From AP-15 sp963755435 (GTDB taxonomy: Bacteria; Pseudomonadota; Alphaproteobacteria; ATCC43930; CGMCC-115725): DNA of 64,000 nt. How positions within the stretch are numbered: position 1 is the stretch's first letter; each line of letters starts with the position of its first letter. Made by a program: the position numbers and the translations under genes. The notes under the pieces are model-generated. The model was not told the DNA's origin and made no database searches. It saw only the letters and a list, made by a program, of their open reading frames with translations. The DNA lies in contig CAVWJX010000009.1 in NCBI GenBank assembly GCA_963755435.1, positions 142,347 through 206,346 of the forward strand, given 5' to 3'. Of the stretch, positions 1 to 9,044 are shown in pieces.

Positions 1-178
1 GCGATTGCTTCAGCTTCTGCTGCGTGTCGAGCGTCACGGCTGTATCCGGCGCCACGTCCGAGGAAGTCGAGGCCGAGGTATCACCGGGCTGGCCGCCCGT
101 CATGTTCGAGGTCTGGGCTAATGCTGGCGCGGCAAGCAGAACGAATGACGCAATCAACGGGAAAGCGGGTATGCGCAT
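1..178 (-). CDS. secreted protein of unknown function, N-terminal part only
   Basis: The gene runs off the left edge of the window. About 59 residues are visible. It begins with a signal peptide (MRIPAFPLIASFV, then a hydrophobic core ending APALAQ), so the mature protein should start near TSNMTGG and be exported to the periplasm. The mature part opens with a Thr/Ser/Gly/Pro-rich linker and then TAVTLDTQQKLKQS, which faintly resembles the start of small periplasmic DUF1236-type proteins. A GAGGAG ribosome site lies about 5 bases before the ATG, which supports this start. The function is not recognised, and the rest of the protein is needed to place it. Confidence 0.6.
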   Translation of the reverse strand, partial: MRIPAFPLIASFVLLAAPALAQTSNMTGGQPGDTSASTSSDVAPDTAVTLDTQQKLKQS

Positions 179-352
179 GTTACGCTCCTCTAGCCTGGAT
201 ATCTCACTGTGTGGGCTTTGACGTAGGATTTTGTGCGTGATCATCCGGGTTGGGTGTGGTGAGCGGTGATTTTGCGGCGGTTTGAGACACGATTGAGCGT
301 GTCGCGGCCTGCGCGACGGCGTCGGATTATGTGAGCCGGCCTTTCTGGTTCG

Positions 353-1549
353 TCAGCGGGCGGCGGCAGTGAGCCGCAGCTGGGCCAATCGGAACTCGTT
401 CTGGGGCAGCCCGACGCCACGGCGAGGTGGATACGCCGAACGCTGATCCGCGCCAGGGCGCCGATCTTGAGGAGCGCCAGACGGATGGTACCGCAGGTCG
501 CGGCGGCGAACTGGGTATGGGCGAGGCCGATCCGCCGCAACGCGCAGATGAGGACATAGGCGATCGCGGCGAACCACAGGCGCAACTGGTTGGCGCGCGT
601 GGTGTGACTGGAGGTTCTATCGGCGAACAGGTCGAGCTGGCATTCCTTGATGCGATTTTCCATCTCGCCACGTGCACAATAGACCGTCTCGTAGAGGTAG
701 CGCGCCGCGACCGCTTTCGGCTTGAGGCTGATGACGATAAAGCGCGGGTTGGGTTCGCCCTTGGTGCACTCCGCCTTGCCGATGACCCGGCGCCGCCGGG
801 TCCAACTGTCGAGCGTCGTCCACATGAAGTCGCGGAAGCGGCGCGCCGGCCGGCCGGTGGCTTGGCTTTCCGCGGCCGCCGCGGCCAGTTCGCCGGCGAC
901 CTCGGCTTCGAGCCGGGCATTGCGCGCCAGGCCGAACAGATAGTCGACCCGGTTGGCCTCGCACCATGCCATCAGCGCCTCGCGGGCGAAGCCGGAATCC
1001 GCCCGCGAACACCCGCACCCGCGGCCAGCGCGCCCGCAGCCGGGCGACGACCCGAGCCACTTCCTCGACCGACCCGGCCGAGGCGTCAATATTGGAGCGG
1101 CGCAGCCTGGCCGCCAGCAGGTGGCGGCCGCAGAAAATGTACAGCGGCAGATAGCAGTAGCAGTCGTAATAGCCGTGACAGAACCGTCCCTCCTGGTGCC
1201 CGTGCAGCGGATCGTCGGTCGCGTCGAGATCGAGGATGAGCTGCCGCGGCGCCGTCTTGTGCGCCGCCATGAAGAGGTCCACGAACAGCCGCTCGATCGC
1301 CGCCGGATCGTGGGCGATCTTGTGGTAGCGGGTCGGCTCCGGCCGGCTCAGTTCCAGCCGGTTCAGCGTCGATTTCCCGGCCAGCACCGCACAGTCGGAA
1401 CGCCGCGCCAAGAGCTTCCCGGCGAGCACCGCCATCACCGGGTCGTGGCGCAGATGGTCGTGATCGCTCACATCCTCGTAGCCGAGCGCAATCCCGAATA
1501 CCCGCTGACCCACCAGCGTCGCCACCCGGTGTTCGCTTGTTAGCGCCGC
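353..1549 (-). pseudogene. IS1380-family transposase, truncated and frameshifted
   Basis: The translated pieces match an IS1380-type DDE transposase: ATLVGQRVFGIALGYEDVSD, LDLDATDDPLHGHQEG with CHGYYDCYCYLPLYIF, then DSGFAREALMAWCEANRVDY and the tail NEFRLAQLRLTAAAR. The reading frame changes twice. One base is missing near 1008, between RVRVFA and ADSGF, and another near 407, between ASGCP and QNEF. The first part of the protein (tens of residues) is absent because the sequence switches at 1549/1550 to the end of an IS21-type element. The gene cannot make a working transposase. I could not define the terminal inverted repeats; the element probably ends between about 230 and 350. Confidence 0.85.
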
Positions 1550-1850
1550 TGTAATTCTGACCCGGGTCGCCGACTGAAAGCTGACCCACTGGCTAGGCTG
1601 GTTCCCTCGAGGTGGAGGGGGTCGGATGGATGGTGGGAGTGGAGGCGGCTTTGGAGATCCGGGTATTGCATCGGCACGGCAAGAGTATTCGCGAGATCGC
1701 GCGGGAAACGGGGGTGGCACGCAACACGGTACGGCGCTACCTGCGCGATGAAGAGGCGGCGCGTTACAAGCCGCGTCCGCCGCGGTCGACCAAGCTCGAT
1801 CCGTTCAAGGCCTACATCACCGAACGCTCGGGTTTGGCGGCGCCGGAAAT
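1550..1850 (+). mobile_element. IS21-family left end with truncated istA
   Basis: The segment starts with TGTAATTCTGACCC, followed by a second CTGACCC after TGAAAG. Repeated CTGACCC motifs are typical of the multiply repeated ends of IS21-type elements. The start of an IstA-like transposase follows (GTG at 1612): VEAALEIRVLHRHGKSIREI, IARETGVARNTVRRYLRD and KLDPFKAYITER, that is, the N-terminal helix-turn-helix. Homology stops around 1845, shortly before the MOSC fusion gene, and no DDE domain or istB follows. The element is inserted in the IS1380 transposase, which makes a nested IS scar. The right-hand boundary is approximate. Confidence 0.75.
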
Positions 1851-1888
1851 CGGCTTACTCTTGGTCTCTCTTCGGAGGAGATCAAAGA

Positions 1889-3649
1889 ATGGCGCGGCTG
1901 CTTTCGGTCAATGTGGGCCTGCCACGCGACATCGAGTGGCAAGGGAAAACCGTCCACACCGCCGTCTGGAAATTGCCGGTTCAGGGCCGACGGATGGCGC
2001 GACGGCTCAACCTCGATGGCGATGGCCAGGGAGATTTGGCGGGGCATGGCGGCGAACACCGGGCCGTCTTTGTCTACCAGATCGAATCGTATCGTTATTG
2101 GCAAAACCAGCTTGGTCGAAACGACTTTGCCTGCGGCCAGTTCGGCGAGAATTTTACCATCGAGGGCCTGGCGGATACGGAAGTGTGCATTGGCGACCAG
2201 TACCGGATCGGCGATGCCCTCTTTGAAGTGACGCAGCCGCGCGTCACCTGCTATCGGGTCGGCATTCGCATGAACGAGCCGCAGATGGCGGCGCTGCTCG
2301 TCGCACACGGCAGGCCCGGCTTCTATTTCCGCGTCCTGGAGGAAGGCGAAGTCGGCGCCGGCGACGAAATCGTCAAGGCCAAGGCGGGTCCCGAACGGGT
2401 CAGCGTCGCCGAGATCAATGCGCTGTTATATCTGCCAGGCCACCCGGCGAGCGGGCTCGAACGAGCGTTGCGCATCCCGGCATTGAGCGCCGGTTGGCGA
2501 ACCTCGCTGGAGGCGCTGCTCGACCGGCAACGCAAAGGCGGCGGAACGGGTAATCCCGGGCTTGGCCCGGCGCTAGTGCCGCCCCCCGCGTGGCAGGGCT
2601 TCCGCTCATTGCGGGTGGCGGGCAAGCTGCACGAAAGCAACACCGTCACCTCGCTCGTGCTGGAGCCGGCCGACGGTGCGCCGCTGACGGCCGCCCCGGC
2701 GGGGCAGTTTATCGTCTTGCGGCTCAGGCCACGGCCGGGCGAGAGCGTTCTCCTCCGCAGCTATTCGCTGTCGGGCGCGCCGAGCGCGGATCGCTATCGC
2801 ATCAGCGTCAAGCGCGAGCCGCATGGCGCCGCCGGGGCCTATATCGATATGTGGGTCCAGGCGGGCGATATGCTCGAGGTGAGCGCTCCGCGGGGCAGCT
2901 TTACGTTGCGGCCGGGCGAGCAACCCGTGGTCCTGGTCAGCGCCGGTATCGGCGCCACCCCAGTCCTCGCGATGCTGCACGCACTGGCCGCCGAGCAGGC
3001 TCGCAGAGAGATTTGGTGGATTCACGGTGCCCGCAACAGCAGCGAGCATCCATTTGCGGCCGAGGTGCGCGAGCTGCTGAAGGCCTTGCCCGCAAGCCGC
3101 AGCCACATTCGTTACAGTGCACCACAGTCGACCGATCGGCCGAGTGTCGATTTCGACAAGGTGGGGCGCGTCGGCGTGCGAGTGTTCGAGGAAAACGGCG
3201 TTCCGCCCGATGCGGACTTCTACATCTGCGGTCCAGCTGCGTTTATGAGCGGTCTGGTCGACGGCCTTGCCGGCCGGGGGGTCGCCCGCGACCGCCTGCA
3301 CACCGAGAATTTCGGGTCGGGCCAGTCGAAGACGCCGGGCATCGCCGCGGTCCCGCGGCGGCCGCCGCACCCGCCGGCGCAAGCCGCGGCGATCGGGCCG
3401 CTGGTGTCCTTTACGCGCAGCAATCTCGCCGTCCATTGGGGTTCCGCCTTCAACAGCCTGCTCGAACTCGCCGAGGCGTGCGACGTGCCGGTGCGCTGGT
3501 CGTGCCGCACCGGAGTTTGTCACAATTGCGAAACCGGGCTGATTTCCGGCTCCGTCATCTACCGGCCGGACCCGGTCGAGCCGCCGGCCGAGGGCAATCT
3601 GTTGATCTGCTGCAGCCAGCCCCAAGGCGACATTGATCTTGATCTCTGA
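1889..3649 (+). CDS. MOSC domain - ferredoxin reductase - 2Fe-2S fusion oxidoreductase
   Basis: A 586-residue cytoplasmic protein with three modules. Residues 1-165 are a MOSC domain (GDLAGHGGEHRAVFVYQIES, FGENFTIEGL, TQPRVTCYRVG), with a 3-alpha segment to about 225. Residues 235-450 are an FAD/NAD(P) reductase (LRSYSLSGAP for FAD, VLVSAGIGATPVLAML for NAD(P), FYICGPAAFM). Residues 505-586 are a plant-type ferredoxin with Cys at about 539, 544, 547 and 575 (SCRTGVCHNC, ICCSQP). MOSC proteins handle molybdenum-cofactor sulfur or sulfur carriers and relate to the YiiM N-hydroxylated-base reductases; the fused chain would supply NAD(P)H electrons to such chemistry, though the substrate is unknown. 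GGAGGAG 8 bases upstream sets the ATG at 1889. It lies directly downstream of the IS21 scar. Confidence 0.88.
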   Translation: MARLLSVNVGLPRDIEWQGKTVHTAVWKLPVQGRRMARRLNLDGDGQGDLAGHGGEHRAVFVYQIESYRYWQNQLGRNDFACGQFGENFTIEGLADTEVCIGDQYRIGDALFEVTQPRVTCYRVGIRMNEPQMAALLVAHGRPGFYFRVLEEGEVGAGDEIVKAKAGPERVSVAEINALLYLPGHPASGLERALRIPALSAGWRTSLEALLDRQRKGGGTGNPGLGPALVPPPAWQGFRSLRVAGKLHESNTVTSLVLEPADGAPLTAAPAGQFIVLRLRPRPGESVLLRSYSLSGAPSADRYRISVKREPHGAAGAYIDMWVQAGDMLEVSAPRGSFTLRPGEQPVVLVSAGIGATPVLAMLHALAAEQARREIWWIHGARNSSEHPFAAEVRELLKALPASRSHIRYSAPQSTDRPSVDFDKVGRVGVRVFEENGVPPDADFYICGPAAFMSGLVDGLAGRGVARDRLHTENFGSGQSKTPGIAAVPRRPPHPPAQAAAIGPLVSFTRSNLAVHWGSAFNSLLELAEACDVPVRWSCRTGVCHNCETGLISGSVIYRPDPVEPPAEGNLLICCSQPQGDIDLDL

Positions 3650-3749
3650 CGTGGTTGAAGCGGCCTCGCGTGCCGGCCGGTACATAAAACCATGTGCGCA
3701 CCTGGTATTATGATGACGCCGGTACTGTTGGAGGCGCCTGTCCATGCGC

Positions 3750-3810
3750 GATGGCGAGGGGTGCATCGGGGGTCGCTATCGCATCGGGAATGCCGTCTTT
3801 GAAGTTGACG
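3750..3810 (+). pseudogene. relic of a second MOSC-domain gene
   Basis: The bases at about 3755-3810 translate as EGCIGGRYRIGNAVFEV, followed after one extra base by a TQPQ-like reading. This mirrors EVCIGDQYRIGDALFEVTQP of the MOSC domain encoded at about 2183-2240. The two DNA stretches are clearly alignable (TATCGCATCGGGAATGCCGT against TACCGGATCGGCGATGCCCT). Nothing else of a MOSC gene is present, so this looks like a short leftover of a duplicated or older MOSC gene upstream of the SnoaL-like gene. Confidence 0.55.
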
Positions 3811-3834
3811 CAACCTCAGGGAGGGAAGATCGAG

Positions 3835-4215
3835 ATGGAAGATCATGACATCAGAGCGGCCCTGGATCGCCATTGGGCCGCTTCCGACGCCAACGACTTT
3901 GAGACGGAGCACCAGATTTACCAAGAGGATGCGGTGCTCGAGTACCCGCAATCGGGCGAGCGCATCCGCGGCCGGCGCAACATTCAGGCGTCTCGCTTTG
4001 CGCAGCCGAACAGAAAGCGTTTCACCGTGCGCCGAATACTCGGCGCTGCCGATTTCTGGGTTACTGAATTAGTCATCGCCTACGATGCACAGCCGTCTTA
4101 CACGGTGAGCATCATGGAGTTTAGAGACGGGAAGGTAGCCCGCGAGACCCAATACTTCGGCGATCCGTTTGAGCCGGGGCCTTCGCGCGCTCAATGGGTC
4201 GAGCAGATACGCTGA
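3835..4215 (+). CDS. SnoaL-like / NTF2-fold protein
   Basis: A 126-residue protein with the plan of the SnoaL/NTF2 superfamily: an N-terminal helix (IRAALDRHWAASDANDF), then ILEY-type core motifs (YQEDAVLEYPQSGERIRGRR) and a C-terminal strand with ITQYFGDPFEP-like sequence (ARETQYFGDPFEPG). Family members bind small molecules in a cone-shaped pocket; some are isomerases or hydratases and many are uncharacterised. GAGGGAAG before the ATG supports this start over upstream ATGs, which fall in the MOSC relic. Its last 22 bases overlap the start of the DNA glycosylase gene, so the two are probably co-translated. The exact activity cannot be told. Confidence 0.8.
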   Translation: MEDHDIRAALDRHWAASDANDFETEHQIYQEDAVLEYPQSGERIRGRRNIQASRFAQPNRKRFTVRRILGAADFWVTELVIAYDAQPSYTVSIMEFRDGKVARETQYFGDPFEPGPSRAQWVEQIR

Positions 4216-4829
4216 AGCCTGGCCGGCACAAGGGTGGCCATCCACCGCTCTCTCGTGCGGAGCTGCCGGTCGACACGGTCGCGCTCGCTCGTTATCTGAT
4301 CGGCAAGATGCTGGTGCGGGAGATGGCCGCAGGTGTGGCCAGCGGCCGCATCGTCGAGACCGAGGCGTATGTCGTCGGCGACGCCGCCGGGCACGCCTAC
4401 CGCGGGATGACGCCGCGCAATCGGTCGCTCTTTCTCGAACGCGGGCACGCCTATGTGTACCTGGTCTATGGCAGCGCCTACATGCTGAACGTCTCGAGCG
4501 AGATGGCGGGGATCGGGGCCGGGGTCCTGATCCGGGCGCTTGAGCCCCGCGACGGTATCCCGATCATGCTGCGAAATCGTCAAATCGAGCGGCTGCGCGA
4601 CCTGGCGCGAGGACCGGGAAAGCTCACCAGGGCATTGCTTGTTGATCGCCGGTTCGATGGGCTCGATCTTTGCCGAGAAGGCCCTCTATGGCTCGGACGC
4701 TGTGATCGCGAACCCGGCGACATCGGCCAGAGCATCAGGATCGGCATTGCGCGGGATGCGAACCGGCTCCTGCGATTTTATCTTCGCGGCAGTCCGTTTG
4801 TCAGTGGCCCACGATTGCTTACGGAATAA
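4194..4829 (+). CDS. 3-methyladenine DNA glycosylase (AAG/MPG family)
   Basis: A 211-residue base-excision repair enzyme that removes alkylated purines from DNA. The AAG fold signature is clear: RIVETEAYVVGDAAGHAY (with the catalytic Glu in ETEAY), then RGMTPRNRSLFLERGHAYVY, LVYGSAYMLNVSSE and GVLIRALEPRDG, and the C-terminal GPGKLTRAL. Length fits bacterial members (about 190-215). The gene overlaps the SnoaL-like gene by 22 bases and is probably translationally coupled to it. Ends match the family closely, and I see no damage. It is convergent with the efflux operon that ends at 4847. Confidence 0.92.
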   Translation: MGRADTLKPGRHKGGHPPLSRAELPVDTVALARYLIGKMLVREMAAGVASGRIVETEAYVVGDAAGHAYRGMTPRNRSLFLERGHAYVYLVYGSAYMLNVSSEMAGIGAGVLIRALEPRDGIPIMLRNRQIERLRDLARGPGKLTRALLVDRRFDGLDLCREGPLWLGRCDREPGDIGQSIRIGIARDANRLLRFYLRGSPFVSGPRLLTE

Positions 4830-4846
4830 GCGGCCGGCAAGGCGGC

Positions 4847-6454
4847 TCATTCGACAGCCTGGTGAGCGCTCTTCTCAGCCACCGAACGTTTCATAAATAG
4901 CACCGCGAACGCGACCGCGAACGTGAGCACGGCAGCCATCCAGAAGCAATCGAAATAGGCGAGCGAGGATGCCTGCTGCTGACGCAGGTTTTCGAGTTGC
5001 TGCCAGGCCAGTTGCTGCGCCGCCACCGGATCGCCGGTCTGCTGAAGAAAGAACGCGTGGGCTTTTGTGAGGAAGGAGGTGGCAGCGGCGTTGAAGGGAT
5101 CGAGATATTCGCCGAGCCGCAAGGTGTGGAATTGATCGCGCCGCTGTTGGAAGGTTTGAGCCAACGACACCCCGACGCTGCCTCCCTCGTTGCGCAGCAG
5201 GCTCAACAAGCCGACCGCCGCCCCGCGCAATTCCAGCGGCGTGTAGAGATAAGCCGCGACATTTGCTGGCGCAAAACACATCGACAGCCCCAAGACCAAG
5301 AGCACTCGCGGCCAGACCGCCTGACCTGGGCTGATGTCCAGGTTCAGTTGGGACATCCAATAATTCCCGACGGTCATGATCAGCAGCCCCGCGCCGATCA
5401 GCCACCGAGCATCCATTCTCAGGCCGAGCAGGCGTCCGACAATCGGCATCGCGATCACCGCGAAGATGCCGCTTGGCGACATCACCAGTCCGGTTCTCAG
5501 TGCATCGTAACCAAACAGGGATTGCAGCAGGCCAAGCAGCGACTTGGTGGCCGCAAAGAGGGCCAGGTAAGCGCAAAAAATGATGATGCAACAGGCCGCG
5601 AAGTTGCGTTCGCCGAGCGGCCGGAAATTGACCACCGGGTTGCGGTGCCGCATCTCCCACAAGACCAGCCCCACCAAACCCGCGATGCAGCAAATGGCGA
5701 GCGCCTGGATGCGCCAGAACGGATCGCCCAGCCAGTCCCACTCCTGGCCCTTGCTGAGCATCACCTCCCAGCAAACCATCACGATGACCAGCAGCGACAA
5801 ACCGATTGCGTCAAAATGGAACGGCTGCTTGCGCAACTCCGCACGCTGGGCGACAAGATAGCCCGGGTCGCGAAGCAGGGCATAGCATCCGGCGAATGTC
5901 AGCAGACCGACCGGCACGTTGATCCAAAAGATCCAGCGCCATGAGTAGGAATCCGTTATCCAGCCGCCCAGGGTTGGGCCGACGATCGGCGCAATCAAGG
6001 CAGCGAAGCCAAACAATGTCATCGCGACGCCCTGCTTTTCCCGGGGAAAGGCATCGAGCAACACCGCCTGACTGCTGGGCTGCAGACCGCCGCCCGCCAA
6101 GCCCTGGATCACGCGAAACAGGATGAGCTGACCAAGGCTCCGGGCGAACCCACACAGCAGCGAGCTCACCGTGAATATCGCGATCGACGCCAGAAAGTAG
6201 TTGCGGCGACCGAGATGCGCGCTGAGCCAACCCGTAATCGGCAGGATGACGGCATTGGCGGCAAGGTAGCTGGTGATAACCCATTCGCCGTCATCGGAGG
6301 TCGCCGACAGTCCGCCCGCGATATAGCGCAACGCGACCAGCGCGATTGTGGTGTCGAGCACCTCCATGAAGGTCGGCACCACGACGATGGCGGCGACGAG
6401 CCAGGGGTTGCCTGGCGCGGAGGACCTCGAAGACGAAAGTGCTGCGACCGTCAT
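4847..6454 (-). CDS. DHA2-family MFS multidrug exporter, EmrB-like
   Basis: A 535-residue inner-membrane protein with 14 predicted helices. It carries the DHA2 hallmarks: an N-terminal helix with PTFMEVLDTTIALVAL, the motif A loop ITGWLSAHLGRRNYF, and motif C IAPIVGPTLGGWITDSYSWR followed by WIFWINVPVG. These proteins export drugs or toxic compounds by proton antiport and pair with an HlyD-type adaptor. Its ATG overlaps the stop of the adaptor gene by 4 bases (ATGA), so the two are translationally coupled. No TolC-like gene lies next to them, so the outer-membrane channel must come from elsewhere. The substrate is unknown. Confidence 0.92.
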   Translation of the reverse strand: MTVAALSSSRSSAPGNPWLVAAIVVVPTFMEVLDTTIALVALRYIAGGLSATSDDGEWVITSYLAANAVILPITGWLSAHLGRRNYFLASIAIFTVSSLLCGFARSLGQLILFRVIQGLAGGGLQPSSQAVLLDAFPREKQGVAMTLFGFAALIAPIVGPTLGGWITDSYSWRWIFWINVPVGLLTFAGCYALLRDPGYLVAQRAELRKQPFHFDAIGLSLLVIVMVCWEVMLSKGQEWDWLGDPFWRIQALAICCIAGLVGLVLWEMRHRNPVVNFRPLGERNFAACCIIIFCAYLALFAATKSLLGLLQSLFGYDALRTGLVMSPSGIFAVIAMPIVGRLLGLRMDARWLIGAGLLIMTVGNYWMSQLNLDISPGQAVWPRVLLVLGLSMCFAPANVAAYLYTPLELRGAAVGLLSLLRNEGGSVGVSLAQTFQQRRDQFHTLRLGEYLDPFNAAATSFLTKAHAFFLQQTGDPVAAQQLAWQQLENLRQQQASSLAYFDCFWMAAVLTFAVAFAVLFMKRSVAEKSAHQAVE

Positions 6455-7989
6455 TTGTTGGCCCCGGGCGACCCGCCGGGCGAACCGGAGGCTTGGGTTT
6501 GGGGCATAACAGTTTGCAGAAACTTCCCGGCGTCGGGTCCGGTAGGCGTCTTGTTGATATAGACGTAGGGGACGACGGATGTGCCGGTAAAGAGCGTGTC
6601 TTTGTCGGGGTTATATCCTTCGAGATCGATCCGGACCGGCAGCCGCTGCACCACCTTGACGAAATTGCCGGTCGCGTTCTCCGCCGGCAGCAAGGCCAGC
6701 GTCGATCCGGTCCCCATCGTAAAGCCGGAGACCCGGCCCTTGAACATGCGCTGGCCGCCGTACATGTCGACGTATAGATCGACCGGCTGGCCGATACGCA
6801 GGTCGCGTAATTCGGTCTCCTTGAAATTCGCGTCGACCCAGATCTCGCGGAGAGAGCGGATCGCCATCAAATTCTGCCCGACCTGGACGTAATTGCCCGG
6901 ATTGACATTCCGGCGGGTGACGACGCCGTCGATCTTCGCGACGATGTCGCAATAGCCAAGATCCAGTTCAGACTCGGCAAGCTGGCGTTTGGCGAATTCG
7001 AGCTTGGCTTCGGCCTGCTTGACGGCCGGCGCCTCGGCCTCGATCCGGGCGAATGTACGATCGATGTCGCCCTCATTTTCAAACTGCTTGAGCATCTGGT
7101 TTGGGGTCTGGTCAAACGAATGGGTCACGCCAAGCTGAGCTGCGGTCTGAATGAGATCCGCCTGCGCCGCGAGGACAGAAGAAAAACTCTGGTCGAGATC
7201 CGCCGGGACCTGGTCAAGACCTTTGCCGTCATCGGGTTGCGCCGGCAATCCCAAAGAGGCCCGAACCTGGTAAACCCCGGCCAGCGATTCGGTCACCTGG
7301 GCGCTGGCAGTCGATAAGGCTCTCTGCGCCCGATCGAATTCCTGACGGCTCTCGGCCGGGGTCCCCAGCAGCCGCTGCGCCCGATAGTAGTCGGCTTGCG
7401 CGAGCGTCAAGTCGGCCTTGCTCTTGTCGAGTGCGGCTACCCGTGCCCGCAAAAGCGCGATTTCGTTGTCGACATCCTGTACCGCGTTCTGCAATCCCCA
7501 GCGCCGGGCCCGGGCCTGGGCTTCGATATCCCGTACCGTGGCCTTAGCCGCACTCAAATTCGCGGCTGCGGTATCGACGGCCGCTTTGTTCACGGCAACC
7601 GCGTCCTCAAACGGCTTCTTGTCGAGTTGGGCCAGAAGCTCGCCTTTGTGCACACGGTTGTTGTCGTCCACCAGAACCCGGGAGATCTGGCCGGCGACCC
7701 GGGGCGCGACGAAGGTCACATGGCCGTTGACGTAGGCGTCGTCCGTCGAAACGGTGTTGAGAGATAGGCGGATCCAGGGGATGCCGAAGATGACCAGAGC
7801 GGCCAGAACGAGAACGCCGAGCGCACCAATCAGCAGCAATCGCCGCCGCCGGGGCCGCTGATCCGGCGGTGGGCTCGCCGATTGTCGCATCTCGGGCGCG
7901 CCCGACACCCTTGCAGTTGCCGTGGGCGCGTCGGCCGGACTGGATTCGCCCCCGCTTGCTCCTTGCTTCGCGGTCATCTCATCGGGCAT
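6451..7989 (-). CDS. HlyD/EmrA-type membrane fusion protein
   Basis: A 512-residue periplasmic adaptor of the EmrA group. After a Pro/Ser-rich cytoplasmic segment comes an RRRR stop-transfer run and one transmembrane helix (LLLIGALGVLVLAALVIFG). Then follow the barrel-sandwich lobes: STDDAYVNGHVTFVAPRVAG, a long coiled-coil hairpin (about residues 120-340), and LGYCDIVAKIDGVVTRRNVN. It bridges the MFS exporter to an outer-membrane channel. The stop overlaps the exporter start by 4 bases. I chose the ATG at 7989; an in-frame ATG at 8103 would add a Pro/Arg-rich 38-residue stretch that looks non-coding, and one at 7977 is also possible. Confidence 0.9.
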   Translation of the reverse strand: MPDEMTAKQGASGGESSPADAPTATARVSGAPEMRQSASPPPDQRPRRRRLLLIGALGVLVLAALVIFGIPWIRLSLNTVSTDDAYVNGHVTFVAPRVAGQISRVLVDDNNRVHKGELLAQLDKKPFEDAVAVNKAAVDTAAANLSAAKATVRDIEAQARARRWGLQNAVQDVDNEIALLRARVAALDKSKADLTLAQADYYRAQRLLGTPAESRQEFDRAQRALSTASAQVTESLAGVYQVRASLGLPAQPDDGKGLDQVPADLDQSFSSVLAAQADLIQTAAQLGVTHSFDQTPNQMLKQFENEGDIDRTFARIEAEAPAVKQAEAKLEFAKRQLAESELDLGYCDIVAKIDGVVTRRNVNPGNYVQVGQNLMAIRSLREIWVDANFKETELRDLRIGQPVDLYVDMYGGQRMFKGRVSGFTMGTGSTLALLPAENATGNFVKVVQRLPVRIDLEGYNPDKDTLFTGTSVVPYVYINKTPTGPDAGKFLQTVMPQTQASGSPGGSPGANK

Positions 7990-8255
7990 GGCGTTCGCCC
8001 CGTGTTTGAGCAGCTGTCCCCCGGCGCGTCGGCGACGCGCTTTCTCGCCGCCGAAACGAGGCTTCGAATTGCTGGGAAGGGGAGGATTGCAACCCGATGC
8101 CACCGGGCGACCCGGCGACTGGTTTTGGCGGGTACGACGCTGCCCGGATCATTAAAATTCCTCGCCTTTCCCGCCCAACGAGGTAAGCAGCCCGCGATGC
8201 AGCGGTGAACGCCAGCGCGCCGGAAACCTGCAAGAGGGCGTCACGAAGACGGTTT

Positions 8256-9044
8256 TCACTGAGTTATGTGATTGCACTGATGCCCAAAGAAAAGGCCGTG
8301 TTCTCTCGTGATCTGAAACCCGAGCGTACGCAAGTGCTCGTTCAGCGCGGCCACTGGGTAGACCCTCTCTTCCGGCTCGTACACAAGATACCTAACGCGC
8401 CGCGCAGCTTCGGGTGTGAGGCTCCTCAGTATTGCGTCTTCGGCGCCCTCGCAGTCCAGCTTGAGTAGATCGCACACTCCGCTAGGAAAGAGGTCAAGGG
8501 CGCTACTGATCGGGCAAGCTTTCACTGAGACTGCGCAGGCGGAGGGTTTCACGGTACTGTGACCGCCTATATTACGGGAGTGCAGGAAGAGTGTGACGGA
8601 ACCCTCGACGGGCGAGACCGCCGCCTCGATTGGCATCACGTCTCGGAGCGCGTTCTTCTCTATTAGCTTGCTGAGTAAGGCGAAATTTTGAGGGTCTGGT
8701 TCATAGGCGACGATATGGGCTTTAGGCCAGCGGATCTTGGCCCACAGCGTGAACATCCCAGTGTTGGCACCAACATCGATGATGTTAAAAATATCTTGAG
8801 ATTGCACTTCGTAGATCTTGTCGAGGAAAATCTCTTCAAAAATGTAGTACGACATGAAGGTGTGGAAGAATAGATATTGTCCCGTTTTCAGGCGGAGAGA
8901 TTGATCGTTCCCCGCCAAGCCGACCATACTCAGCATCAGGTGGCGATGGTATAGCTCTGGGCGCTCAATGAGCGCGCGTAGCTTTCCGGTTCGCCCGCGC
9001 TGCCGCAATCGCTCGGCGAGCCATCTCTGGCGAAAAAAAGGCAT
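8256..9044 (-). CDS. FkbM-family SAM-dependent methyltransferase
   Basis: A 262-residue protein with the FkbM methyltransferase core: FNIIDVGANTGMFTLWAKI (SAM-binding motif I), HIVAYEPDPQNF, then LLKLDCEGAEDAILRSL, a signature of this family. FkbM enzymes O-methylate sugars, polyketides or exopolysaccharides. The start at 9044 is fixed by AGGAG 5 bases upstream; a longer frame up to 9137 has no such site. The next gene upstream is a glycosyltransferase on the same strand, and both are visibly lower in GC than their neighbours. They are likely a small transferred glycan-modification module. Confidence 0.88.
   Translation of the reverse strand: MPFFRQRWLAERLRQRGRTGKLRALIERPELYHRHLMLSMVGLAGNDQSLRLKTGQYLFFHTFMSYYIFEEIFLDKIYEVQSQDIFNIIDVGANTGMFTLWAKIRWPKAHIVAYEPDPQNFALLSKLIEKNALRDVMPIEAAVSPVEGSVTLFLHSRNIGGHSTVKPSACAVSVKACPISSALDLFPSGVCDLLKLDCEGAEDAILRSLTPEAARRVRYLVYEPEERVYPVAALNEHLRTLGFQITREHGLFFGHQCNHITQ

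Noticed and set aside
427..1239. Long plus-strand open frame opposite the IS1380 transposase
   Set aside because: The protein is Arg/Gly/Ala-rich with no family motif, and the minus strand gives a clear transposase. High GC opens long antisense frames.
7989..8103. Upstream ATG for the EmrA-like gene
   Set aside because: The extra residues are Pro/Arg-rich and unlike family N-termini, and no better ribosome site is present.
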